Shown here: in pieces, positions 24,746-32,812 of the stretch
Numbering within the stretch: the stretch's first letter is position 1
Layout of the letters: each line of letters starts with the position of its first letter
From: Streptococcus varani
GTDB taxonomy: Bacteria; Bacillota; Bacilli; Lactobacillales; Streptococcaceae
Direction: 5' to 3'
DNA: 64,000 bases
Assembly (NCBI RefSeq): GCF_001375655.1
Contig: NZ_CTEN01000003.1
Location: forward strand, 248,001-312,000
Notes under the pieces: model-generated
What the model was told of the DNA's origin: nothing
Databases searched by the model: none
Seen by the model: only the letters and a program-made list of their open reading frames with translations
Program-made: the position numbers and the translations under genes

Positions 24746-25456
24746 TCAAAAATATAGTAAAAGAGGCTGGGCAAAAAGTAGCTTCAAATAAAACCACACG
24801 GTGATTTCTGTCTTGAAAACAATCAAGATGAAAAAATCACTGTGTGGTTTTTGAGTATTTGAATTTTTAGGGTCGAGATTCTTAGTCAATTTTGTTAGAT
24901 TCATGCTCATGAATAGGAAGCCGATCTCCGTTTGGACGCGGCTCTTTGCATAAATGGCTAGTAGAATTGTTCCACCAACAGCTACAGTCAGGCTATTGAC
25001 GATTGCAGTCATTAAGCCCTGAGTATAAACTTTTGTAGAATCTTCAGAGTAGATCAATATATCTAAAAACGGTGCAATGAGACCCCAACCCAGAATATTG
25101 ATAGCCACCTGTGTAAGGTTAAAAATAATGATATCCTTAAGGGACAAGCTGCCTTTTTCTAAGTTAATAAATTTAGATGCAAAACCAATCACTAAACCAA
25201 AGAGGGCGCTGACTAAAACCCAAGTCCACCAAACCGAACCATAACCAATCGCATCAATCAGTGTATGCCCGATAAAGGCTGAAAGAAAGCCGACAGTTGG
25301 ACCAAAGATAATGGCTAAAAGGACTACGACTGCGTACTGTAACTGGATATTGGTATTGGGTACACCAGTTGGGATCCTCACCAACATACCGATGATGACA
25401 AAGAGGGCGGCCCCTACACCGATTGCAACAACTGATTTAATAGAATTATTTTTCAT
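24746..25456 (-). CDS. UPF0397 ECF-transporter S component with transposase-derived C-terminus
   Basis: Residues 1 to about 172 are a UPF0397 membrane protein (five to six helices; GALFVIIGMLVRIPTGVPNT-like start, FGPTVGFLSAFIGHTLIDAIGYGSVWWTW, ending LAIYAKSR). The remaining 60 or so (QTEIGFLFMSMNLTKLTKNLD...FAQPLLLYF) are not part of the family. They resemble an IS1182-type transposase end (compare VGLTLACLNIKKLVKM in the intact element here). The DNA there has a long hairpin, AAAACCACACGGTGATTT...AAATCACTGTGTGGTTTT (about 24798-24852), and a GAGGCTGGGCAAAAAG end. The ATPase genes that usually follow are absent, so transport activity is doubtful. Confidence 0.8.
   Translation of the reverse strand: MKNNSIKSVVAIGVGAALFVIIGMLVRIPTGVPNTNIQLQYAVVVLLAIIFGPTVGFLSAFIGHTLIDAIGYGSVWWTWVLVSALFGLVIGFASKFINLEKGSLSLKDIIIFNLTQVAINILGWGLIAPFLDILIYSEDSTKVYTQGLMTAIVNSLTVAVGGTILLAIYAKSRVQTEIGFLFMSMNLTKLTKNLDPKNSNTQKPHSDFFILIVFKTEITVWFYLKLLFAQPLLLYF
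24760..24935 (-). mobile_element. Remnant right end of an IS1182-like element
   Basis: Contains the transposase C-terminal codons fused to the UPF0397 gene and the subterminal hairpin described there. No other part of the element remains; boundaries are approximate. Confidence 0.55.
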
Positions 25457-25476
25457 TTTTTCTCCTAACTGTGCTC

Positions 25477-26325
25477 TTAGTGAGCTATTTTTCTGATCTC
25501 AATGTGCCAGTTAGAACCGACACCAATATTGTAGGCTTTAGCAAAGGACCCTTGATTAATAGCTAGACCTACCCGGTAAAGAGAGTTGATATAAATCAAA
25601 GGTTGACCAATGCGAACATCTGCAAAAGATTTCCCATAAGTCACTTGATTCTGATAGACCAACATATCATTATTATAAATTGTCACTTCGAACCGATCAC
25701 CAAATGCCGGTTCTAGTTGATAAAACTCATCTCTTGATACCGAAGTCCAGAGAGAACCAAAGCGGACATCCAAGATATCAATAGAGCCTTTAACAAAATC
25801 TGCTCCGAGTAGGGTGGCTACAGTTGGAATTTCAACAATATCTTCTACTTTTAAGAGAGGACCAACTTCTTCAAAAGAGATATGACCTGAAGCTAATTTG
25901 GCTCCTGTATAAGCATAGACATCACGACCATGGAAGGTATACGAATGCTCTGTATTTGCACGGCGATTGGCAACCTCTGAAATTTCACGAACAGCCTTAA
26001 TACCAACTTCTTTCTTGATAAAAGAGAGTGTGCCATTATCAGGAGTCACGATATATTGGTTCTTCTCGGTCAGAGCAACCACACTTCGTCGTTTAGACCC
26101 GACACCCGGATCAACAACTGAGACAAAAGTTGTTCCCTCTGGCCAATACTCGACCGTTTGAAAGAGTCGATAAGAGCCTTCAAAAATATTGTAAGGCGTG
26201 ATATCATGGGTCAAATGATGGACAACCAGTTCAGCGGACTCTTGTAGAGCAACACCAATCATAGCTGATACAGCTCCATCGACCAGACCAAAATCCGACT
26301 GAAGGACTAATAAATTATTAGACAT
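25477..26325 (-). CDS. SAM hydroxide adenosyltransferase (DUF62 family)
   Basis: 282 residues, homologous to fluorinase/chlorinase but of the widespread hydrolase type: LQSDFGLVDGAVSAM (about 8-22), VDPGVGSKRRSVV near 72, PDNGTLSF near 94, YTFHGRDVYAYTGA near 129. Converts S-adenosylmethionine and water to adenosine and methionine. It lies 20 bases upstream of the ECF S component; the same pairing occurs in other streptococci with a complete ECF transporter. Confidence 0.88.
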   Translation of the reverse strand: MSNNLLVLQSDFGLVDGAVSAMIGVALQESAELVVHHLTHDITPYNIFEGSYRLFQTVEYWPEGTTFVSVVDPGVGSKRRSVVALTEKNQYIVTPDNGTLSFIKKEVGIKAVREISEVANRRANTEHSYTFHGRDVYAYTGAKLASGHISFEEVGPLLKVEDIVEIPTVATLLGADFVKGSIDILDVRFGSLWTSVSRDEFYQLEPAFGDRFEVTIYNNDMLVYQNQVTYGKSFADVRIGQPLIYINSLYRVGLAINQGSFAKAYNIGVGSNWHIEIRKIAH

Positions 26326-26478
26326 AAAATCTCCTTATTTGCTACTCTTTTCATCTTAACAGAAAGACCGTTAGTAGGCAATTATCTATTTTTTATGAAT
26401 AGCCATAGCTATTCTTTATAAGGCGAATACTATTTGTTGCAGACCTATGCCATTGATGGCAATGAAAGAGCAGTGACC

Positions 26479-27210
26479 CTAGCTAATGCTTCTGACAAAG
26501 ACCAATTCCTTCTCACAGGACAAATCATCACGAAAGATGAAACCATCAAATTGTAAGGTCTTGATTTCTTCTATGGTATGAATCTTCTCTTTGGCCATTT
26601 GAGAAAGGATACGTCCACGTCCTTTTTTTGAAATAGTGGAATGTGTTTTGAGTTGGCCATCCTTGTCTTCCATAAAGATAATCTTGGTTAATCTTTTCTG
26701 AAGACTTGGTGAAAATACTGCCTCAAATTCTGAAGAAAGTAAGGAAATAATGAGTTCATCCTTTTCGACCAGATGATCATACTGCTCTCGCCAAAATTGT
26801 TTAAGACCCGTCTTACCAATCTTGAGATTTCCTTGGAAGTCCAAGCGGTGGGGAGAAATGAGATCAAACACATTGATGGCCCCATAAAAACCTGTCGTAA
26901 TAAAGGCGTGTTTCTTCAGATAATCCACCTCTGCCTTAGACAAATCTCGCCGGTCCATATAGCGATACATGAGGCCATCATATAGTTGCCAAGCAGGATA
27001 AAGTCTAGCTTGACCTTGAGATAATCGTTGCCAGCGGTCCAACTCCAACTCTGCTTTATCCAACTTTATTTTATAGAACTTAGCCAGTTCTTCAATGGAC
27101 ATCTTTGTCAGAAGGACCAGAAGCTTTTGGCTAGTAGCAGGTAGTTGCTGAAAAGCTTGACTTTCCAAATTGGTATTCATTTCTTTTGCATTAGGAATAA
27201 GAATTTTCAT
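26479..27210 (-). CDS. yaaA: YaaA-family peroxide stress protein
   Basis: 243-residue UPF0246 protein: MKILIPNAKEMN start, RLYPAWQLYDGLMYRYMD, FITTGFYGAINVFDLISPHRLDFQ, and LSSEFEAVFSP. In E. coli YaaA lowers free iron and protects DNA during peroxide stress. Divergent from the DUF1836 gene. The palindrome GAATAGCCATAGCTATTC (about 26397-26414) downstream may be a terminator. Confidence 0.88.
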   Translation of the reverse strand: MKILIPNAKEMNTNLESQAFQQLPATSQKLLVLLTKMSIEELAKFYKIKLDKAELELDRWQRLSQGQARLYPAWQLYDGLMYRYMDRRDLSKAEVDYLKKHAFITTGFYGAINVFDLISPHRLDFQGNLKIGKTGLKQFWREQYDHLVEKDELIISLLSSEFEAVFSPSLQKRLTKIIFMEDKDGQLKTHSTISKKGRGRILSQMAKEKIHTIEEIKTLQFDGFIFRDDLSCEKELVFVRSIS

Positions 27211-27299
27211 AGCTTCATTGTATCATATCTGCTTTTTTCTTGACAAATATTTTATAAGATGATAATATCTAGTTATCAAAACTAGATAAAAAGGTGTTT

Positions 27300-27737
27300 A
27301 TGATTATGTCTTTATCAAAATGGAATGAATTGCCCTCACTTGATCTTTATTTGGATCAAGTTCTTCTCTATGTTAATCAAGAGACGGAAACTTTTCTCAG
27401 CAAAAATGAGAAACCTTTGACGGCTTCCATGATTAACAACTATGTCAAAAACGGCTTTCTACCAAAGCCTGAAAAAAAGAAATACGGCCGTATCCAGTTG
27501 GCAAGGTTAATCGTGCTAAGTATTTGTAAGACAGTCTTTTCTATTTCAGACATTGCACAAATGATTGATGTTCATTATAAGGATCGGAATTCACAGCTTC
27601 TCTATGATACCTTTGTGGACTGCCTAGAAGGAAAGAGTCAACCGAACACACCAGAATTAATCAGCAAGGCCTGTCAGACTATTCTAGTCTATAAAGAAGC
27701 TATGGAGTTGATTGAACAGCTCAGGGAGGAAAAATAA
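27300..27737 (+). CDS. DUF1836 protein
   Basis: 145 residues; DUF1836 proteins look like MerR-type winged-helix regulators (LTASMINNYVKNGFLPKPEKKKYGRIQLARLIVLSICKTVFSISDI, about 35-85). Function unknown, often next to hemolysin III. ATG 27300 is preferred over the GTG at 27294. The stop overlaps the region just before the hlyIII ATG. Confidence 0.8.
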   Translation: MIMSLSKWNELPSLDLYLDQVLLYVNQETETFLSKNEKPLTASMINNYVKNGFLPKPEKKKYGRIQLARLIVLSICKTVFSISDIAQMIDVHYKDRNSQLLYDTFVDCLEGKSQPNTPELISKACQTILVYKEAMELIEQLREEK

Positions 27738-27738
27738 A

Positions 27739-28389
27739 ATGAATACCAGCTTTAAATTATCCAACCCACTAACATTCGGTGAGGAAATCGGAAATGCTGT
27801 TACGCATGCGGTCGCAGCTTTTGGCATGTTGCTGATTTTGCCCTATACCGCTATCCATACTTTCAATTTGCATGGAGCTTTGCAAGCCTTTGGGGCTTCA
27901 GTCTTTGTCATCAGCCTCTTCCTCATGTTTCTCTCCTCAACCATCTATCATTCCATGTCCTATGGCTCCACTCACAAGTACATCTTACGCATCATCGACC
28001 ATAGCATGATTTACATCGCTATTGCTGGGTCTTATACACCAGTGGTCTTGACTATTATGAATAATTGGATCGGCTATGTTATTCTCTTCATCCAATGGGG
28101 CACTACTATTTTTGGTATACTCTACAAAATTTTCGCCAAAAGGGTTAATGAAAAATTTAGTCTGGCCCTTTATCTGATTATGGGTTGGTTGATTGTCTTT
28201 ATCTTTCCAGCCATTATCCGACAAACTGGACTTGCTTTCTGGTTACTGATGCTGGGAGGCGGTCTCTCTTACACTATTGGTGCCATCTTTTACGCTAAGA
28301 AGAAGCCCTATTTCCATATGATTTGGCATTTCTTCATCATCCTAGCTTCTGCCCTCCAATATATGGCCATTATTTTTTATATGAACTAG
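27739..28389 (+). CDS. Hemolysin III family membrane protein
   Basis: 216 residues with seven hydrophobic helices and the PAQR/HlyIII signature: EIGNAVTHAVAAFG at the start, SSTIYHSM, DHSMIYIAIAGSYTP and MIWHFFIILASALQY, giving the conserved Ser, Asp and His metal ligands. Start ATG 27739, one base after the previous stop, with GGGAGG. Whether these proteins lyse cells in nature is uncertain. Confidence 0.9.
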   Translation: MNTSFKLSNPLTFGEEIGNAVTHAVAAFGMLLILPYTAIHTFNLHGALQAFGASVFVISLFLMFLSSTIYHSMSYGSTHKYILRIIDHSMIYIAIAGSYTPVVLTIMNNWIGYVILFIQWGTTIFGILYKIFAKRVNEKFSLALYLIMGWLIVFIFPAIIRQTGLAFWLLMLGGGLSYTIGAIFYAKKKPYFHMIWHFFIILASALQYMAIIFYMN

Positions 28390-28593
28390 TCGACTTTCAG
28401 GATTTAAAAAGTTTTTTGCCATTTGTTGCTTGTACAGTTGAGCAAGCTTCAAAAGCGAGTGCTGATTTCATTTTCACTAACATTCAACACACAAAGGTTT
28501 GGTTTTCCAAGCCTTTTCTTGCTATAAAAAATCGATTACGATACAATGAAACTAAGAAAACTGTGCTGGTACAGATAAAGAAAGTGAGTCACG

Positions 28594-29433
28594 ATGATCA
28601 AACTAATCGCCATTGATATGGATGGAACCTTGCTCAATTCCCAAAAAGAAATTTCTGATTTAGACAAGAAAACCTTGCAAAAGGCTGCTAAAGCCGGTAT
28701 TAAAATTGTTCTCTGTACAGGGCGTCCCAAATCAGGTATCACTCCCTATTTTGACCAACTCAATTTAAGCGATGAAGAATACGTTATTGGGAATAATGGC
28801 TGTCTAACCATGACAAATAAGGATTGGCAACTTCTTCATACCGAAGGAGTTGACGCAGAAGACTTAGAGGCTTTAGAAGCTCTCTTGGCTGATTTTCCTC
28901 AACTCAATCTGGTCCTCTTCACGCCAGAAGCCAACTATGTCTTGGGAAGGGAGATCAATGCCCAGACCAAGCGAGATGCGGAGATTGAGTTCTCTAAGAT
29001 TTTTCACACTGATTTACCGTCATTCAAAGAGAAAAACATCCCAGTATTGGTTCCTATTTTCATTGGAGAACCAAGGATTCTAGATGCTTTTCAAGAGCGA
29101 TTCGATAGTCAACTTACTGAAAAATACAACACCGTTCGCAGTCTGGACTATGCTTTTGAAGCCCTACCAATGGGAGTCAGCAAGGCGAAGGCTCTAGCTC
29201 GCTTGGCTCAAGATCTAGGTATTCAAACAGAGGAAATCATGGCCATCGGTGATGGCAACAACGACTTAGAAATGCTTGAATTCGCTGGTTTATCTGTGGC
29301 TATGGCCAATGCTAAGGCAGCTGTCAAAAAAATAGCCCAGGTTGAGACAAGTTCCAATGATCAATCTGGTGTTGCTCAGGCTATTCTCAAATATGCATTG
29401 AATTCATCGAGGCTAAGAGATGAACAAATATAA
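28594..29433 (+). CDS. Cof-type HAD-superfamily sugar/flavin phosphatase
   Basis: 279 residues, HAD class IIB: IDMDGTLLNSQKEIS (motif I, 7-21), LCTGRPKSGI (motif II), K in VSKAKALARLAQDLG, GDGNNDLEMLEFAG (motif IV). Substrate unknown. The promoter TTGCTA-17-TACAAT lies about 70 bases upstream. Its 3' end overlaps the MocR gene by 14 bases. Confidence 0.9.
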   Translation: MIKLIAIDMDGTLLNSQKEISDLDKKTLQKAAKAGIKIVLCTGRPKSGITPYFDQLNLSDEEYVIGNNGCLTMTNKDWQLLHTEGVDAEDLEALEALLADFPQLNLVLFTPEANYVLGREINAQTKRDAEIEFSKIFHTDLPSFKEKNIPVLVPIFIGEPRILDAFQERFDSQLTEKYNTVRSLDYAFEALPMGVSKAKALARLAQDLGIQTEEIMAIGDGNNDLEMLEFAGLSVAMANAKAAVKKIAQVETSSNDQSGVAQAILKYALNSSRLRDEQI

Positions 29434-30676
29434 AATCATCATCCAGGATATTCTGCACAGCATTGAAAGGGGCGAGTTTAAGCGAGGGCAAAAACTGCCT
29501 TCCATTCGAAAACTCAGCACAGACTATCACTGTAGCAAGGATACTGTGCAAAAAGCCATGTTAGAGCTCAAGCACCAAAATGCCATTTATTCAGTTGAAA
29601 AGAGCGGTTATTATATCTTAGAAGACAAGGATTTTCAGCTAGAGACACTGGTGCTGAACCCTGAAGATTTTCAACAATTGCCTTATGAAGATTTCAGAAC
29701 TTGCCTCAATGAAAGCCTGGTCGGACGAGAAAATTATCTCTTCAACTACTATCACCAACAAGAAGGACTCGAAGACTTACTTGCTTCGAGTCACCAGTTG
29801 CTGATGAACTATGATGTCTACAGTAAAAAAGAGCAACTAGTCATCACAGCTGGCACCCAGCAAGCCCTCTATGTTCTATCAAAAATGGACTTCCACAATG
29901 GAGGCCATAAAATTCTCTTAGAAAAACCAACCTATGAACGAATGCAAACATTGGTCGAAAAACAAGATCTACCATTTGAAACGATTGAACGTTCCTTTGC
30001 TGGTTTCAATCTAGCAGAATTGGAAAGAATCTTCCAGACTGGTCAGATTAAGTTTTTCTATACCATTCCCCGTCTCCATAATCCTCTGGGCATTTCTTAC
30101 ACTTTAGAAGAAAAAAAAGAGATTGTGCGCTTAGCTCAGCAATACGAGGTTTATATTGTGGAGGATGATTATCTTGCTGATTTTGATGCCAGCAAGTCCC
30201 TACCCTTTCATTATTTGGATATGGAAAGTCGCGTCATCTACCTCAAATCTTTCACTACAACCCTCTTTCCAGCTTTGCGAATCGGTTGCGTAGCCCTGCC
30301 CCAACCTCTAGTAGAATCCTTTTTAGAAGAAAAAAGCCTGATTGACTATGATACCAACCTCATTATGCAGAAGGCTTTGTCGCTCTATATTGATAACGGT
30401 ATGTTCGCTCGTAACACACAGAACTTGCGAAATCTCCACCTAAAACAGGAAATGGATATGCAAAAGATAGTGGATGGGGTCCAATTGCAAACAGCTTATC
30501 GCATCAGCAAAGAAAAATTAATATTGGAACTAACTTCAAATCAACTCACTGCCCCCCTCAAGCACAGCAAGATTTCTTTTGAACTGCTGGAGACAAAGAA
30601 GTATGATTACCTGATTTTGACTTATGGAACAGACCTGGAAAGTAATCTTCAAAAGATTAATGATTACCTAAAATAA
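29420..30676 (+). CDS. MocR/GntR-family regulator with aminotransferase domain lacking the PLP lysine
   Basis: 418 residues: GntR winged helix (about 1-70, GQKLPSIRKLSTDYHCSKDTVQKAMLEL) and a fold-type I aminotransferase-like domain (about 100-415; TIPRLHNPLGISYT, VEDDYLADFD). In family members the PLP-binding lysine sits in F-S-K-T-L-F-P-A-L-R; here it reads SFTTTLFPALRIG with Thr280 (ACA, one base from AAA). PLP could not form its usual Schiff base. MocR proteins such as PdxR and GabR use that lysine to sense PLP. Otherwise the frame is intact. Confidence 0.85.
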   Translation: MNKYKIIIQDILHSIERGEFKRGQKLPSIRKLSTDYHCSKDTVQKAMLELKHQNAIYSVEKSGYYILEDKDFQLETLVLNPEDFQQLPYEDFRTCLNESLVGRENYLFNYYHQQEGLEDLLASSHQLLMNYDVYSKKEQLVITAGTQQALYVLSKMDFHNGGHKILLEKPTYERMQTLVEKQDLPFETIERSFAGFNLAELERIFQTGQIKFFYTIPRLHNPLGISYTLEEKKEIVRLAQQYEVYIVEDDYLADFDASKSLPFHYLDMESRVIYLKSFTTTLFPALRIGCVALPQPLVESFLEEKSLIDYDTNLIMQKALSLYIDNGMFARNTQNLRNLHLKQEMDMQKIVDGVQLQTAYRISKEKLILELTSNQLTAPLKHSKISFELLETKKYDYLILTYGTDLESNLQKINDYLK

Positions 30677-31072
30677 AAGAAGACCGAGAAAAAATCGAAT
30701 CTCAGCCTTTCTTTTGAAAATTGAATACTTTAAATGGGTATCGAATCAATGTTAAGAATACGGATTCGATACTCCTTTTAGTTATTCCAATCTATTTTGC
30801 CAACTTTTTCTTTTGATTCTTTTATCTATCAACTCAACCAATCCATCCGCACTGTATCGAGAAAAACTTCCCTTTTCCCTATCTCCAACCTTCAACAGTC
30901 GTCTAAGACTGTGAGGAGGAAAACTTTCGATTTCCTAATCTCCCGACTTCAACAAGACATCAGTCTGCAAGGAGGGAAACGATGTTTCCTTTATTTCCCG
31001 ACTCAACCAGTCTATCCCCAGACTGTTTTGACAGAATCTTCGATTCCTTCATTTCCAACCTCCAACAGTCGT
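30677..31072. repeat. Tandem array of palindrome-containing units
   Basis: After a CGAGA..TCTC hairpin near 30680-30716 (probable terminator of the MocR gene), about four to five degenerate units of roughly 60 bases run from about 30800 to 31090. Each has a C/T-rich block (TTTCCCGACT-like), then CAACAGTC / GACTGT arms, then a G/A-rich block. The most regular arms are at about 30893-30915 and 31067-31090. The last unit overlaps the end of the ABC gene and supplies its stop codon. No gene. Confidence 0.65.
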
Positions 31073-32812
31073 CTAAGACTGTTGGAGCATACCAGCCTGT
31101 AACTGATACATTTTTTGGTAGGTGCCTTCTTGGGCTAGGAGTTGGTCATGACTGCCGGATTCGATGATGCGACCTTTGTCCAGTACATAGATACAGTTGG
31201 CATCTTGAATAGTGGATAGGCGATGGGCGATCGCAATTGTCGTCCTACCCTGCCGCATCTTCTTAAGAGATGTTTGAATGACTTCTTCTGTTTCCGAATC
31301 AATATTGGCGATAGCCTCATCTAAAATCAAGATCTTAGGCTGGGCTGCTACTGTTCTGGCAAAAGCAATCAACTGGCGTTGACCTGATGACAGAGTCGAG
31401 CCACGCTCGGTAACGGCCTGATCATACCCGTTCGGCAGATTTGTGATAAAGTCATCCGCATCCACAAATTCTGCAGCTGCAATAACATCTTGTCTGGTCA
31501 AATCATCCTGATACATCTTGATATTGGATTCAATTGTCCCATGATAGAGGAAGGGATCCTGTAAGACCAGTCCAACTGCCTTACGCAATTCAGCTTGGCT
31601 GTAATCTCGGATATTCACGCCATCAATCAAAATCTGACCACGTTCAAATTCATAAAAACGCATAAAGAGATTGATAATGGAAGATTTCCCAGACCCTGTA
31701 TGGCCGACAAAGGCGATGGTCTCCCCTTGATTGACGGAGAAGGAAATATTTTTGAGCACATCATTTTCCCCATCATAGGAGAAAGAAACATTCTTAAATG
31801 CAATATTGCCAATTGCTACTTGTGCATCTGATTCGGACTGAACAGGCTCATAAGCAGTTTGATCCATCATGGTGAAGACGCGCTCGGCTGACACCATGGA
31901 GGTTTGTAAAGTGGCAAAGTTTTGAGTCACTTCAATCAGAGGATCAAAAAGCTGGTTAATGTATTGGATAAAAGCATACATGAGACCAGCCGTAAAGGTG
32001 GCAGTCTGCCAGTTGAGTCCAAAAAAGGTCAAAATCACTGCATAAGCTAGAACCTTGAGAACCGACATCGCTGGACGCAAAAATAGAGAGTTGACATTGA
32101 CTGACCGATTGGCATAGTCCAGATGCTCTTGATTAATGGCTTCAAATTCGCCAATCAAGCGTTTTTCCTGACGAAAGGCCTGGATAATCCGCATACCCTC
32201 AATAGATTCAGACAACTTAACATTGATATCACTGAGCTTACTTCTGGTCATCATAACCAAATCATTGGACAGTTTGCGATAGAGCCAAACAGAACCCCAG
32301 ATAATCGGTAAGAAGGGCAGGATATAAAGAGTTAACTGCCAATTGAGTTGCAACATGGTGATCAAGGTTGCCGTAAAGATAAAGAAAGAAGCGATGAAAC
32401 TAGAGAAGACCGTTCCAAACATATCCGCTACGGCCTGACTATCATTGGTAATCCGCGATACAATAGAGCCGGCAGGCGTTTTGTCAAAATAAGACATGCC
32501 CAAAGACTGAACATTGGCAAAGGTTTCCTGCCGCATGTCACGAACGATACTATAGGCTACTCGAGAAAAAGTATAAGAGCCTAGGTAGGTAAAGAGCACC
32601 CGAAGTAGGAAGAGGAAATAATATCCGACTAAGAGAAGCAAACCCGACTGGGCCACTTCTTGGTTGACAAAATGATCAATATAATAGCGAGCCACCAGTG
32701 GAATCGCCGTTCTTGTCAAAGTAGTCAAGAGGATAAAAGCGAGTGCTGTCAGTGTCCACCACTTGTAACGCATAAGATAACCCATGAGTCGCATTAAAAC
32801 TGATTTTTTCAT
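31073..32812 (-). CDS. ABC exporter half-transporter, subunit 2 (canonical ATPase site)
   Basis: 579 residues: six-helix type I exporter domain (1 to about 320) and ATPase with Walker A GHTGSGKS, signature LSSGQRQL, Walker B ILILDEAIANID containing the catalytic Glu. Pairs with the upstream gene, with which it overlaps by four bases, as a heterodimeric multidrug-type exporter. Its last codons and stop (MLQQS-TAG) fall inside a palindromic repeat unit, so the C-terminal tail may be repeat-derived. Confidence 0.92.
   Translation of the reverse strand: MKKSVLMRLMGYLMRYKWWTLTALAFILLTTLTRTAIPLVARYYIDHFVNQEVAQSGLLLLVGYYFLFLLRVLFTYLGSYTFSRVAYSIVRDMRQETFANVQSLGMSYFDKTPAGSIVSRITNDSQAVADMFGTVFSSFIASFFIFTATLITMLQLNWQLTLYILPFLPIIWGSVWLYRKLSNDLVMMTRSKLSDINVKLSESIEGMRIIQAFRQEKRLIGEFEAINQEHLDYANRSVNVNSLFLRPAMSVLKVLAYAVILTFFGLNWQTATFTAGLMYAFIQYINQLFDPLIEVTQNFATLQTSMVSAERVFTMMDQTAYEPVQSESDAQVAIGNIAFKNVSFSYDGENDVLKNISFSVNQGETIAFVGHTGSGKSSIINLFMRFYEFERGQILIDGVNIRDYSQAELRKAVGLVLQDPFLYHGTIESNIKMYQDDLTRQDVIAAAEFVDADDFITNLPNGYDQAVTERGSTLSSGQRQLIAFARTVAAQPKILILDEAIANIDSETEEVIQTSLKKMRQGRTTIAIAHRLSTIQDANCIYVLDKGRIIESGSHDQLLAQEGTYQKMYQLQAGMLQQS

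Noticed and set aside
26437..26553. Plus-strand frame QTYAIDGNERAVTLANASD... across the yaaA 3' end
   Set aside because: It is antisense to the conserved yaaA C-terminus, has no start or ribosome binding site, and is best explained as a shadow frame.
30800..31090. Regularly spaced repeats resembling a CRISPR array
   Set aside because: Units are degenerate and palindromic throughout, with no constant repeat separated by unique spacers, and no cas genes are nearby.
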